DNA from: Poteriospumella lacustris
Lineage: Eukaryota > Sar > Chrysophyceae > Chromulinales > Dinobryaceae
Assembly: GCA_008000375.1 (NCBI GenBank)
Contig: SMOI01000016.1
Span: 62,001 to 126,000 of the forward strand
Length of the DNA: 64,000 bases
Direction of reading: 5' to 3'
This document shows positions 42,826 through 54,918 of this stretch, piece after piece (the stretch's first letter is position 1; the number at the start of each line of letters is the position of its first letter). Under the pieces are notes generated by a model that was not told where the DNA came from, made no database searches, and saw only the letters and a list, made by a program, of their open reading frames with translations. The position numbers were made by a program, and so were the translations under genes.

Positions 42826-43243
42826 AAGTTTACCGAACCGGGAGTTTTCTGCTCGACTCCTCCATAGATTTCGTAATGTAAATCATTTTTGAAAGATAGA
42901 AATCACGTTTATGTTTGTTGCTTTGGACGTTCAACCCCAAGATTAAACCTCGTTTTACCCGTATGCACATACATACCAGCTGTCGTGATGATGACGACAT
43001 GGTGACGACGACGCAGCTAGCGTCGAAGTTGATTCCCTTCCCTTCAATAAAGACGAAGAAGTTCTCCAATATCTTCAAGGCCTAAAGCTGGACAGACTCC
43101 TATGGTTCAACGTTATTCTGAATCTCTCGTTGTTCTTTATTGTGTTTGGTGTCTTTCTTTCTCAGGGAAGATCCATTCGCCAAGATCGTTCACATTTCTG
43201 ACACTCAATCAACGAAGTCCATTAACCTTCAACTCCATCAAAT
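42826..43243. other. Intergenic region
   Basis: 418 bp between two + strand genes. No gene recognised. Confidence 0.4.
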
Positions 43244-43775
43244 ATGACGACGAGGTACAGACGAGTTCCACAGAATGAACCTGAAGAGAGAGCGGATGCT
43301 GACAAGAAAAGAAGAGCAGAGCGAGTCGAGAAGATAACCGCGAAAATCCACGCTTTGATCTGGGTCGTTGTCGCCGCCCTTCTTGTTTACTACTCGAAAG
43401 TATTTGACCTTTTGGCCGATCCAGCAAAAACGAATCGGTAAGCAGTACATATCAGTGGTTTCTTGACTATGGGGATTTAATTCACCTTCAAATGCGAACA
43501 GATGGGCATTGAACGTCGCAGTTGTTTCTCTAGCCGTCGTCTTCGGTATTTTTGTGTATTTAGCAGTATGGCTTCCATTCATCGCTAGAGTATCTGTTCC
43601 GTGGGAAATTTACTGCCCCAATATGATTCCTGCCGCAACAGGAGCGAGTGCAGTCAGTTTTGTTTCGTTCATCATCACCTTTTGGCCGGCGTGGGGATTT
43701 CTCTCTCCGCTATTTGTGAGCGTTATTACAATCGGTGCAATTTTTTCAACTGCGTTTATTCCTTGGCCTTGTTAA
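43244..43775 (+). CDS. TMEM128-like four-helix membrane protein (155 aa)
   Basis: Two exons, 43244-43437 and 43502-43775, 64-bp GT-AG intron in phase 2. A basic cytosolic N-terminus ('RRVPQNEPEERADADKKRRA') precedes four hydrophobic helices: 'IHALIWVVVAALLVYYSKVF', 'WALNVAVVSLAVVFGIFVYL', 'TGASAVSFVSFIITFWPAWG' and 'LSPLFVSVITIGAIFSTAFI'. Length, four helices and the aromatic 'FWPAWGFLSP' loop are as in TMEM128, an ER membrane protein of poorly known function. An AATAAA lies about 100 bp after the stop. Family call is by pattern only. Confidence 0.75.
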
Positions 43776-44239
43776 AGATGTTGAGATTGTTTGAAACGGT
43801 GTTGCAAATGCGAAGAGGGGTGACTTCGAACGATTGTCGCGATTAGTTGTCTCCCGAGCCGACTAGTGCGTCGTTCTCAATAAAGTTCCAAAAGGATGGT
43901 TCATCGCATGTAAAATTGAATTCGATGTATGTATTTGTGTGGTGTCTCTTTGTTGCCCATGCATATTCTTTAGGTGTCGTCGAAGCTAGTACATGGTTTG
44001 AGTAGTACTGTACCATGTAAAGCGGTCGCTGCTGACGATCGTTGAGCCGTTTCGGTTTGAAGTGCCAAGTGGCGTCTGTAACAACTCAACGAGCTGCTCT
44101 CACTCAATCAATCAATGAAAAAAGCAAGCTCGATGCACGAACGAGGCACATTTCAGTGTTCATTTGATCCTTATCTTCAAATATATTGTGAGATAACGCG
44201 AGTACAGGAAGTTTATTGCCCAGCTGTATCTCGGAATAG
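43776..44239. other. Intergenic region
   Basis: 464 bp. Apart from the AATAAA below, nothing recognised. Confidence 0.4.
43879..43884 (+). promoter_or_regulatory. Possible polyadenylation signal of the TMEM128-like gene
   Basis: AATAAA about 104 bp downstream of the stop codon. The match is to the animal-type hexamer; protist signals vary, so this is tentative. Confidence 0.4.
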
Positions 44240-45763
44240 ATGATATTCAGCGAGGACGAGCTTCCACAAGACGTACCCAGTCTACAAGGGTTGGTCATGG
44301 ACTTAGCACGGCGATTGCAGAATGCACAGCACACCATCGAAGCGGAAAGAAAAGCAGCAGCTCAAGTTCAACGCCAAGCGGAATACTTCCGCAATCGTTT
44401 GAGCGAATCAGTTCGTTCATTTCGCTTGGAATCGGCTCGGATTCGAAACACCGAATTTAAGACATCCATGCATATTGAATCGAAGAAATACGAGGACAAC
44501 AAAACGAAAGGAAACAACATTCACGAGGAACTGCGTCTGTTGGAATTAGACTACACGATGAGTGGCAACCGTCACTTTGTACCAGTCAAACTTCAGCGGC
44601 TACGAGCTCAAGCGAAACAGCTAGAAGTCAATCAAGAAAGTCAAAGGCATACACTACATCAGCTCAACGAGCAAGTGGATTTGCAAGAACAACTGACGTC
44701 TGCGATCCAGCAAAACGACATCCAAACGACCATCGCCTTGTTGCGACAAGGAGCGGACATCAATTTTGTGGACAATGCCGGCTATCTACCACTGCATTAT
44801 GCCTGCGTTTATGGTATGTACGAAATCGCCGAGTTGTTGTTGGAGTGGGGATCCGACTATACCTCGTACCTCAGTGGACAGGCACCGGTGGTGCTGGCAG
44901 CTCAAAATGGTCACGTCAATATCATTCGATTGCTGCTGGATTACGGAGCAAGCGTTGAGGAAACAGGGAAATCAAATACACCACCATTGTTAGCAGCATT
45001 GCAAGCCTGTAATTTCAGTACCGTGGAGTTCTTGCTGCAAAACGGAGCGATGGTCAACGCGGTCGACAAGGCAGAGAACACCCCTTTGCACTTGGCCACC
45101 CGTCTTCCGTTAGATTCCGCACGGCATCTAATTGTCCTTTTGTTAGAACACGGGGCTGATCCTGCGCGTATGAATCGAGTGGAACAAACACCGGAAGCCA
45201 TGGCCTTGTATGAGCACCATCGTGACTCGGCCTTGTTCTTGCGGGACATGGTACAGCGACGCGCAGCGGAAGCGGCACAACGCGCGCAACAACTCGGTCT
45301 ATTGGATGGAGACGGAATGCAAGATGGTGGCTTCTTGATGCCTGGTGTCATCGACGGTGGGAATAACCCGATGGATGTGCTACTGCCACCGTTCCCTTCG
45401 GCGACCGTGCCAATGATCGAATCGGCTCAGTTGCCGAGTGTGGCGAGCTCTATTTCTGGTGGTTCGGACCAAGAAAAACGATCGTCTAAAGGACACAGGG
45501 GAGCTCACCAAGCATCACCTTCTCCTGGCATCTCGCAGCGAAAGCCCATGGTAGGTCTTCGTTCGCGTCTCCCGCATCCCACACGAACACACCCTTCCCA
45601 CCGGGTGTCCTCCCCACAACCATCCATCGACGAGTTGTCCGTCAGCAACAGCGCAGCCAGCAATGAAGGTGGGAGTGACATTCAAGAGCTGCCCAAGACA
45701 CAGTTGGGTGCACATGGGCTCGATCAACCGTCGATCGCCTCCTCCGTCACCTATGACCCCTGA
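44240..45763 (+). CDS. Ankyrin-repeat protein with N-terminal coiled coil (507 aa)
   Basis: Intronless. Residues about 10-150 form a coiled coil rich in Glu, Gln, Arg and Leu ('RRLQNAQHTIEAERKAAAQV'). Five ankyrin repeats follow (about 150-330): 'AIQQNDIQTTIALLRQGADI', 'AGYLPLHYACVYGMYEIAEL', 'QAPVVLAAQNGHVNIIRLLL', 'TPPLLAALQACNFSTVEFLL' and 'ENTPLHLATRLPLDSARHLI'. The C-terminal 150 residues are Ser/Pro-rich and probably disordered. Ankyrin proteins serve as binding scaffolds; no enzyme domain is present. AATAAA occurs at 45843-45848, about 80 bp past the stop. Convergent with the USP7-like gene. Confidence 0.88.
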   Translation: MIFSEDELPQDVPSLQGLVMDLARRLQNAQHTIEAERKAAAQVQRQAEYFRNRLSESVRSFRLESARIRNTEFKTSMHIESKKYEDNKTKGNNIHEELRLLELDYTMSGNRHFVPVKLQRLRAQAKQLEVNQESQRHTLHQLNEQVDLQEQLTSAIQQNDIQTTIALLRQGADINFVDNAGYLPLHYACVYGMYEIAELLLEWGSDYTSYLSGQAPVVLAAQNGHVNIIRLLLDYGASVEETGKSNTPPLLAALQACNFSTVEFLLQNGAMVNAVDKAENTPLHLATRLPLDSARHLIVLLLEHGADPARMNRVEQTPEAMALYEHHRDSALFLRDMVQRRAAEAAQRAQQLGLLDGDGMQDGGFLMPGVIDGGNNPMDVLLPPFPSATVPMIESAQLPSVASSISGGSDQEKRSSKGHRGAHQASPSPGISQRKPMVGLRSRLPHPTRTHPSHRVSSPQPSIDELSVSNSAASNEGGSDIQELPKTQLGAHGLDQPSIASSVTYDP

Positions 45764-45842
45764 TCGTTGCTCACCTGTACCTGTATATATCTTTCGAACG
45801 ATACGGTTGGACGCTCAGAGGAGCTGTCCTGCTATCGATGTA

Positions 45843-45848
45843 AATAAA
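45843..45848 (+). promoter_or_regulatory. Possible polyadenylation signal of the ankyrin gene
   Basis: AATAAA 80 bp after the stop, in an A-rich context. Tentative. Confidence 0.4.
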
Positions 45849-46042
45849 AAAGCGAAGAAAGCGAGGGAATGTGTGCATTAGCCATAAGGCAAGGTAACTT
45901 AGGTGTGTGTATGTTTGATCAGCGCAGCACGGTTCTGCGCCATTCGATGGATGAACGACGCAACGTCAGCGATGCACGTTGTTCGCGATGTATGACACGC
46001 AGTGTGAGGAAACGCGTTTACCCTGCGTACCAGGAGGCTTCG

Positions 46043-49000
46043 TTAGACGATGCGAATGCCGGTGGACTGCTGGACCTGACCACGTCGTTCCTGTCGCTGC
46101 GCGAAAAATGGACTGTAGAAACAATAAAACAAAAGACGAAGACAGCTGTGTGAGTACAGGACACCACCACCAACGACAACGAGAGATGCACAAGACGTAC
46201 TTGGTGAGGTGTGCGGTGTAGACCTGCTGCATGTCCGCCACCGAACGTTGAATGCCCAGCGCGGGGAACAACGTGTGCCACTGCTGCTGCGGTTGCGCTG
46301 GTGTGTTGCGAGAGGAGTGTCCCTGCGATCGTCGCGCGGCGGCTTGCAGACTGGTGTTCATCATCGACATCTCGTACGTTGTCTCCGCACCCGCCGCATA
46401 CTCCGGGTAGACATCCGCAAAGCGTTGATACAACGACTTGCCATTCGCCCCGTTGGAACTGGTCGCCGGAGCCGAGACACCACTGTCGTCTGTTCCACGT
46501 GTAACCATACCCGCGGCGACGGAGGAGGCAGATCCATGCAATACTGGTCGTGGGATGAAATCGGGTGTCAGTTTCTGGGGATGCACGACGGCCAAGCGCG
46601 TACGCATCGATGAGATCAACTCAACATCCCCCGACACGCGCATCAAACGTTGCAGAAACGTTTCGTAGTCGTCGTCTTCACGTAAATACGTCAAGAACGG
46701 ACCCGAGTAGAACGATGGATCCAGGGCCTGGACCATGGATCCGTGCAACGTGAAATGAAAGACCGAGATGACCATCGACCGCACGCTCGGATGGGCATTA
46801 CGCATGAACAGCCACTCCTCGGGGGTGATGCTTTGCACGACCATGGGCGACGGATATAAGGGCGACTTCACTTCGGGCCTAATCAATGAAGGAACACGTG
46901 CAACAACAGCAGAGGTAAGACAAAGGGGAAAGGAGCACGGGGGGGGGGAGAGAAACAGCGGAGGCGATTCGAACGTACCAGCAGCGTGGCCATCGCAGGA
47001 TGGAGTTGCCACCGTGAACGTGTAAAACTGAGTAAATGATGTTGCCGCTGAGCATGGAGACGACCACGGGCAGGATGGGGCCCAACATGCGTGGCGGCGG
47101 CTGTGCGTCATCATACGAGGGGATTTCCACCACCGTCCAGTCGTCGGTCAACAGTCGATGCTGTTTGGTAGCTTCTGCGGCCGCCGGTGGGGCGGCGGGT
47201 CCAATCGGCGGTTGTGGGAAGACGTCCTGATGCAACCAAGATGCCAGGGGCAGGTCTTGATAACGATCGTTGTTGGTGGAGGAACGAGGAAGGAGGGCGT
47301 CCACTTGGGCGGGCTCGGACGAGTCGGAAGAGTCGTCGAGTATCACACCCACATCGGCCGCCTCCAGCGTCGCGGACATGTCGATGGCCAGCAGCGACTG
47401 ATAAAACGGCAACTGGGTCATCAACGGTGCCGTGATGCCCATCGCCGTCCGGATCGCATTGCCAATCGACGCCTCGTCCTTGGCCACCGACACACACAAG
47501 TCTTGCAGGCTCGGGGCCATGAAGGTGGCTGCATCGCTGGCCAGGCCTTCTGCCGGCCATAAACTTGACCATTCAGACGCGGCAGTCGCTTCAACCACCG
47601 CCTGGACTTCTTCCACCAGACTAATGTACTCGTCCGTCCAGAAGTTGCGAGGTTCGGACGCAGCGTCGTCAACATTCATCGACGCGCTCCGCTCACTTTC
47701 GTCCGCTCCCAGTTCCATCAGATATCGACGATACGAGCGAAGCAATGCCAAGAAGTGTCGTTTTCGTACTGCTGCTTCGCTGGATGCCTCGTCCGCTGCA
47801 GCGGTGCTCCTGTCGGTGGACGAACTGTGTCCGTCGTTCAATCGTCGTAGCTTGCGGTCCTCCGTGGCATCATCTCCCATGTCCGCATCGATGCTAATCG
47901 ACTGAGCCTCCCGATAAAGCGCATAGATGACTCGCCAGAAGCGCAGACGAGCATCGGTGACCAAGAAATGAAACAGACGTTGCATGTTTCGCGTGTCAAT
48001 TTGCTGTGCTACCGGTGCGGCTGGTGTCGCATAGGTCGCTGCTGCAGTCTCTGCAGCGGGGCTTGGGACTGGATTCGGGAGCGTCACAAGCGTGGAGATC
48101 AATGGGAACGGCAAGATACGGTACAACAGAATCCATCGTTTAGTCCGTACCAGCGCCTTCCGTTCGTAGCGTCGATCTAGCGTCAGAAAGGCACTTAACG
48201 TGTCCGTGAAATGTAGATCGGCCGGAACCAAGTGAGAGGCGAGTTCAGGAGGCGATTCGGGGGTATCGAATGCTGTCACCGTCAATGCCAGCTGATGAAA
48301 GGGGACAACATGAGCCAGACGTTGGGCGATGTACTGCAACACCTCAGGAACGGTCGCATTGATGGGAATTTCGGCGTCGAAACCGGCGATCAGAGAGGAC
48401 GGTTGGTGCTGATGGCCGTTTTTGGATCGCCGCCGCTTGCGAGTCAAGGTGTCGGATGCCTCCTGTTGTCGACGGTGATGATGTAGCTGATACAAGACCT
48501 GTAGATCTTGTTTGCTGTACGGGAGAATGGACATCATACGCTTGAAACACTGAAACTTCAACCATTCGGCGGGGTTTTGATCAGAGGCGGCATCGAATGG
48601 ATTGGACGTCGATGGGAAGACTTTGGGGGTCGCTGTGGCAGGGGCAGGGGCAAGGGCAGATGTAGGAACGGCGGGGAGGTCGCTCGGGGTATTCTCAAGA
48701 TCCATCGCACTATGATGCTGCGAGGCCAAGGATTCGGTCGTAGCGGTCGGCACATCCGCAGGCCGCTTGGCCAGTGACAACACGACGACCAGGTTCCCCT
48801 CGGAATCGGGCGTGATCAAATCTTTGAACGTCATGTTTGAGCCATCCACGGGCGAACGTCGTGGAATGGGCTGACAATCCGAACAAGAGTTCACGACGAA
48901 TAATTCGGCGCTGCTCAAGAGCGCTTTCCATTCCTCCGCAGACACCGTCGGTGGCAGGACATATCGACACCGTAGATACCGCGAGATCGTCGTGATGATA

Positions 49001-52000
49001 ATGCCGACGGGATACGTCAATTGCATACGGGAGAAGGCAACTGTTTTCATGACATGCGACGGGGAAAAGCGTTCGACGAGGAAGTCTCCTTCGTCGAGTT
49101 CACCAGCGTGGAGTGACAGATAATCGGGAATCAATTGCTCCGCTGTCAATCCGGTGAACGCCGATTTGATCGGAATCTGTGGAGGAATGTCGGTGGCCAT
49201 GGAATCAAACAAGTCATCACCAATCAGTAGCTTTTGTGGCGGCGAGATGCGATGATAAAACGACTGTGGGGATACGACCAGGGGCGCGGAGCCCAAGACC
49301 TGTTGCGGGTCGAAGATCTTGAAGACGACAGGATATTCCTCCAGCTCTTCGTCGCGTAAATTGAGATCTTCCAAATAAGAAAGCTCTTGAAGAGTCTTGA
49401 TGGCATCTTTGCAGATCTCTTTCTCCATTTGACGTAAGACAGCGACGGTAGCACTGTCGAAATCACGGAATTCGTACATGATACGGTTCCCACCACCAAC
49501 GATACAGCTTTCCCACAACGAAATGATGACTCTTTCTTGTTGTTCCCGCCGTTGTCGCTTTTTCTCCGCTTCCGATGCTTGTTGTTCATCCACCGCGGGA
49601 TCGTTGGCTCCTCCAGGTGCCGCCGCGGCTGCAGCTCCTGCCGCTTCTGTACCGAAGTCACCGTCTTCGTCGTCATCGTCAGGTAGAAACGAGAGCTCTG
49701 GATACTTATCCGTTTCATCCAACGCCTGCCTTTTCACTTGATCAAACCGTGCCATCAACTCGGCAAAGATGTCATGGAAACGATCGTCTCGATCGGCGGG
49801 ATCGTCATCAGAACCGTTCCCGTCGTCGTCGTGGCTGCCGTAGAGAATGCGCTCTTCTTCTTTGTAGTACACTTCCACGAAGTATTCCACGTCCGAATTG
49901 ATACGTTTGTGGTATTCACTGTAACTCACACACGACGTCATTCGTGTAAACGACGCCTTCTGGGACGGGAGATGATTCACATGATTCAGTCGCCACAAAC
50001 GAATCAGCTGGGGGGAGACACGCAACAGCTTCGCGAGATGCAAATGCAAGCCCAGGAAGGTGCAATCGGTGAATACCCACGTGGACGAGAGGGTTTGTTC
50101 ATTGATCAAGTCGGCGGATCGACTGTACTGATGAAACTGTCGCAGATGCTGCTCCGTGGCAAACATGACCGTGCATTGCATCTCTTGACGTCCCGCTTGA
50201 CGTTCCAAGGCGATTTTGCGCTTCTTCTCTCGGTCCAAGCGAACACTCAATTCGCGTGGGATATCCTGGTCGGTTATCGGCAACATAACAGTCGGTGCGT
50301 CTTCTTCACGAATGTAGACCAACATATAGGCGGAGCTCATCGAGCCACGATCCACCGAATCCAAGCGACGACCGTAGCAATGTTGAATGGCTTCGCGGCT
50401 GTCCACTTTCAATACCACTTCATCATTGAATTTGAACCATTCTCCCTGTCCAGCTTCTACCGTTCGATCGATATGTTGTGCCGTAAATACTTGTTGATAG
50501 TTCGTCTGTGTGGGAGGTCGGATATAGGCGTAGTAGTGACCTCCACCCACGTCTCCCGCATGCACCAAGACACTATGCAGGAGATAACGATTGCGAATGG
50601 CGCGTGATTCGGCAGGCGAATCCTCCGCGAGATAATCATCAATATCTAACACTGCGGGAAACTCGTACTGATCATGAATCTTCCGAAAGGCCATCGTATG
50701 GAAGTCGAAGTCGAAGCGCTTCAGATGCATCGTCAACACCGGAGGAAACGACGTGAAAATAACACCCTTGCGTGCATCTTGCTTGCCAAATCTCTCCGCG
50801 TCGTATTGGTTTTCACCATCAAGCATTTCGATTTCGACATATTTCTTCAGAGAGTCGTACACCGTGCGGCAACCTTTCACGTCCAATTGGATATCATAGA
50901 AGTCCTCCTCCCGATTACTGGCAAAGTTCACGTGGACGCATTGAATGTAACTGCGCACTTTGCCGGCAAAGAGCTGTTGAACGCGACCATCCAATGGCGT
51001 CCCTTTCATTTTCTCCTCCAATTTGTCCAACAACACACGCAGCATCTCTTGGATGTCTTGCTGCTGCAGCGCTTCCACGGACGTCCAACCAAAGGCAGCG
51101 GTCAGATCTTTCGTAGTAACTTCATTAGGAGAATATTGCAAGTTTCGAAAGACACTTTGCAAGGCAAGTGTCGTAGAGTTCTGAACATCTGAGCCACCAA
51201 TGGGGATACTATACACGAGCTTTCGGAACGCACTGATGTGATACAACATCTGAACACAGACGACGATCATGGTCAGAAAAGGATGAGAAACGGAAAGATA
51301 TATCCAACGAAGATTACCTGCAGCAAGGAATTTAAGTAACAGGTGGCCCCGAGATTTTCAAGACCCACCATTCCCGTAGAAACTTTTGAATTGTAATTCG
51401 CTGGGGTCACCGATGGCATGAAGAAGTCCTGCAGCGCCAACCGGAGTCGGAAATGAAGCAAGTATGCTCCATCTTGTTCAATGCTATACTTCTCAATAAA
51501 GTCTTGAACTCGAAAGGCACTGGAAAATGACTTCCAATCGCCACAATCCAAGCGACTCCCAGGTTTGTGTGCCGATCGCCGAAATACGTTGTCAAGGGTA
51601 GGTCCTACATTTACATACACATAGAGTTTTAGAAGCTGAAAGGTAATAGGTAGGCTGAATGTGAAGCCAATTACCTGAAGCTATCCAGTTACTGTCGCTA
51701 TCCATAAGGTCGTAACGAAACTTGAACTTGTACTGCATCTGCGGTGGCATTGATTCAGGATCATCTGCGCCCAAAAACACACCAAATTTGTCTTCGCTGA
51801 TGATAAAGACTACTAACGTCGACCAATTGGTTCCGTGAAAACGGAATCCATGACCAGACTTGGCTTCAATTCGTTCTTGGGGCTCCCTAGGAATAACTAA
51901 TGTGACGTCCTCCTCGAACACGAGACCACCGTTTTCATTAGCTTCGACTTCCTGGTAGACAATGGGAGATTCGATGCGAGGTTGAGAGGGGGGCGGAATG

Positions 52001-52074
52001 CTTTCTGTTGGAGCATCATCACTGTCATCGATGATAATGATAGGATCCGCGTTGTTCAGACCCGAGGGCATCAT
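46043..52074 (-). CDS. USP7-like ubiquitin carboxyl-terminal hydrolase (1901 aa)
   Basis: Five exons: 52074-51675, 51604-51318, 51249-46979, 46878-46201, 46112-46043; GT-AG introns of 70, 68, 100 and 88 bp; 5706 nt, in frame throughout. A short N-terminus carries 'DPIIIIDDSDD', a likely SUMO-interacting motif. A MATH/TRAF-like domain follows (about 55-200; 'GFRFHGTNWSTLVVFIISED', 'DGAYLLHFRLRLAL'). The USP catalytic domain has the Cys box 'GLENLGATCYLNSLLQ' (Cys222) and the His box 'HAGDVGGGHYYAYIRP' (His467), nearly the same positions as in human USP7. Ubiquitin-like regions follow, with 'RLWRLNHVNH'. From about residue 700 the protein is long, with acidic and Ala/Ser-rich parts unlike the 1102-residue human enzyme. 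It removes ubiquitin from nuclear substrates. The last 23-codon exon is the least certain. Confidence 0.88.
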
Positions 52075-52551
52075 GTTGATCTTTGCAAGATAAATCACAC
52101 CCTCACGTCAGATCGAACCAGCTCCACCAAGCTCAAAATCTAGATCAGAAGAGCATGCAACCAACGACGATCGTTCCACAAGTTCTTTGCTTCGCTTCGA
52201 CGCTGTCACTCGCCAAGATGGAACCCTTTCTCACTCTCTCACGGGAATCAGTTTTTCAGCGATCGATCGATCGCCACATTCAAAGAGGGGGCCGCGACAA
52301 AGGTGTCGCAGAGGTGGACAAATGAGCGGACAATCCAATCTGGCCACGACAAAAGAACCGCGACAAAATCAGCTGGGACGCTGGACTGAGGCTGAGTATG
52401 TGTAATGAGTGAGCTGCTGCGAAGAAGTAAATAGATGGGTCAGATCTTTGTTGTAGATCGTTGTTGTGGATCAGAGATGGAAGTTGCTGGGGAGTTTTTG
52501 AGTTAGAGCTTCGATCATTTTGATGCCAGCGTGCCGAAGTCTTGGTTTCAT
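52075..52551. other. Intergenic region upstream of USP7-like gene
   Basis: 477 bp between divergent genes. GATCGATCGATCG at 52261-52273 is a small palindromic repeat. No gene recognised. Confidence 0.4.
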
Positions 52552-54498
52552 ATGTCGCAGCCATTCGACAACGCCTCAGTACGAGATGCAGTACGACTGA
52601 TATGTCAGAACTGTTTGGGGGACAGAAAAGGTTTAACGATGATATCGGTCATTGGAATGTCGGCAAGGTCACAACCATGCGAGCAATGTTCCATGGTGCC
52701 AAAAAGTTCAATAAACCGGTGGACGAATGGGATATGTCTCAAGTGTCTGACTTGTCGTTCATGTTTTACGGTGCGAAGCGCTTTAACCGGCCCCTGAATA
52801 CTTGGAATCTCGATAAAGCAACGTCTATGCGGGCATTGTTTGATGGTGCTCGGTCTTTCAACCAGCCACTTCATAATTGGAACGTGTCGAACGTGACCGA
52901 CATGGCATTCATGTTTTCGAATGCGGAAATCTTCAATCAATCACTCGATCGCTGGGACGTCGCCCATGTCACTACCATGAGCGCTATGTTCAAGGATACT
53001 CAATCCTTCAACCAGCCGATTGCGTGTTGGGATGTGTCCAACGTTACGGATATGTCGTTCATGTTTTCACATGCAGTTATGTTTAACCAGCCCGTATTTG
53101 ATTGGGATGTGTCACATGTGACCAACATGCATTGCATGTTTCAAGGGGCAAAGCGATTTGATCAGCCGCTGGCTGCATGGAACGTAGCTCAGGTGACTGA
53201 TATGACGATGATGTTCAACGGGGCGTTGACTTTCAATCAGCCTAGTGTGGGATATTAGCTGTGTGACCACAATGGACACAATGTTTCAGGACACATGGAT
53301 GTTTAACCAGCCACTGGATGCATGGAATGTGTCGCCCGCAACTTTAATTGCCCGCATGTTCGCGGGTCGTACGGGTTTCAAACAACCGGTGCCGCGTTGG
53401 ATGGAAGCATCAACGTGTGATTTGGGATTTTACAAGCCTACACAACTGATAGGCTGGGGAGCACCGACATCGCCAGCAAAACAGCAGGCACCGTCGTCAT
53501 TACCACCGCCGTCTTTGGCGCAAGAGGTCTTGCACCGACTGGGAAATCCAATGACCAATGCGATTTTGCAAGACGCGGTGGCCCTTTGGTGCAGTGATCG
53601 CTCCGAGGCCTTACGTCGGTTTGGTGATATTTCCAAGTGGGATGTGTCGCAGGTGACTTCTATGGCAAATCTCTTTGAGGAGCGGCTCAGCTTCAACGAC
53701 GATATCAGCGCTTGGAATGTTTCGTCGGTGACGAACATGTCCCGGATGTTTTATGGAGCATGGGCGTTCAATCAACCACTCGATCAGTGGAATGTCAGCC
53801 ATGTTATGACCATGGATGGTATGTTTTCTAACGCAGAATTCTTCAATCAGCCAGTGACATCTTGGAACGTGTCGAATGTATCGAACATGTCGTTCATGTT
53901 TTCGGGTGCAATCATGTTCAACCAGCCCTTGTCGGATTGGGATGTATCACGTGTGACAACCATGCAGTGTATGTTTCAAAGTGCAAAGCGGTTCAATCAG
54001 TCGTTGGCATCTTGGAATGTTTCCCGCGTGATAGATCTATCAATGATGTTTTCGCAGGCACGGTCGTTCAACCAGCCGTTGAATTCATGGGATGTGTCTC
54101 GTGTTCGCACTATGGACCTCATGTTTCAGTCGGCGGAGTCATTCAAGCAGTCTTTGGATACATGGTGTTTGTCCAAAGGGGCTACAGTCGACTTCATGTT
54201 CGACGGTGCGAAGAGAATGCGTCGGCACCTGCCACTTTGGATTCCTGCACCACAGAAGGCAGTAGATAGCGACGTGGAGGGAGGAGTCGAAGAAGCCGGA
54301 ACAAACCCGTTCAAGTGGAATAGCGATACGGTCGGTGATGGGAAAGTCTGCGGTGAAGCTTTTTGGTCTCCGACCAACGGCATTTCTAATGGTGGTTTCG
54401 ACCGCAGCAAGGTCCAAGAGAGCAACAGGCATAAGGATGGAACCGGCCAAAAAAGGCACGGTAAACGATACCGTCTTGAAGGTGACGACGACATTTAG
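52552..54498 (+). pseudogene. DUF285/BspA-like repeat protein gene, interrupted by frameshifts
   Basis: Most of this span encodes about 25-residue DUF285 repeats of the form 'FNQPLxxWDVSxVTxMxxMF', in two arrays (52600-53240 and 53250-54200). They are separated by a unique stretch (53430-53630) with 'NAILQDAVALWCSDRSEALR'. Two lesions are visible. Near 53237 the frame changes: 4 bases stand where the repeat pattern needs 9, so one frame ends 'FNQPSVGY*' and the next resumes 'WDISCVTTMDTMFQ'. Near 52590-52610 the opening 'DNASVRDAVRL' (equivalent to the middle 'NAILQDAVAL') is in a different frame from 'DMSELFGGQKRFN', and about 20 residues are missing. The C-terminal 417 codons are intact. 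It is a pseudogene, or a gene misread at two points. Such repeats occur in surface proteins of protists and bacteria. Confidence 0.7.
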
Positions 54499-54918
54499 TG
54501 AGAAACGAAATGCCGTGACAGAGTTAACACATGAACAGTGGCCGTAAATACCATTCCACAGTTCTATTTCGAAAGGTGATTTGCGGACGAGTTCTTTTCA
54601 CTTTTAATGATTGTCTTTCCTTTCCGATGACAGTGTGAAGAGGGCAGAGATTGTTGTTGTCTTATACCTAACATGTAAATACGACCGAAGTGCTTGCTAT
54701 AAACGATGATGACATTTCTCGGCGACAAGTGACAAACAGAGGACAACGAACCGTAGGAATGAAACGGCTCATCGACTCCCACTCCTTGCCGTTGTTGATC
54801 CTCCATAAGTCAACGTTATGGGCGACCAAACACTACAATACATAGTCACATTTATTAAAGACAGTCGCCTGTAACTTTGTAATCACACTTGTGCAGGTGT
54901 CGTATTTGTCGAGTGAGA
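54499..54918. other. Intergenic region
   Basis: 420 bp. No gene recognised. AATAAA-like or TATA-like elements are not distinctive. Confidence 0.4.

Noticed and set aside
47111-49901. Several + and - strand frames overlapping the USP7-like exon 3
   Set aside because: They lie in other frames of a 4.3-kb open exon whose protein joins cleanly to the MATH and USP domains.
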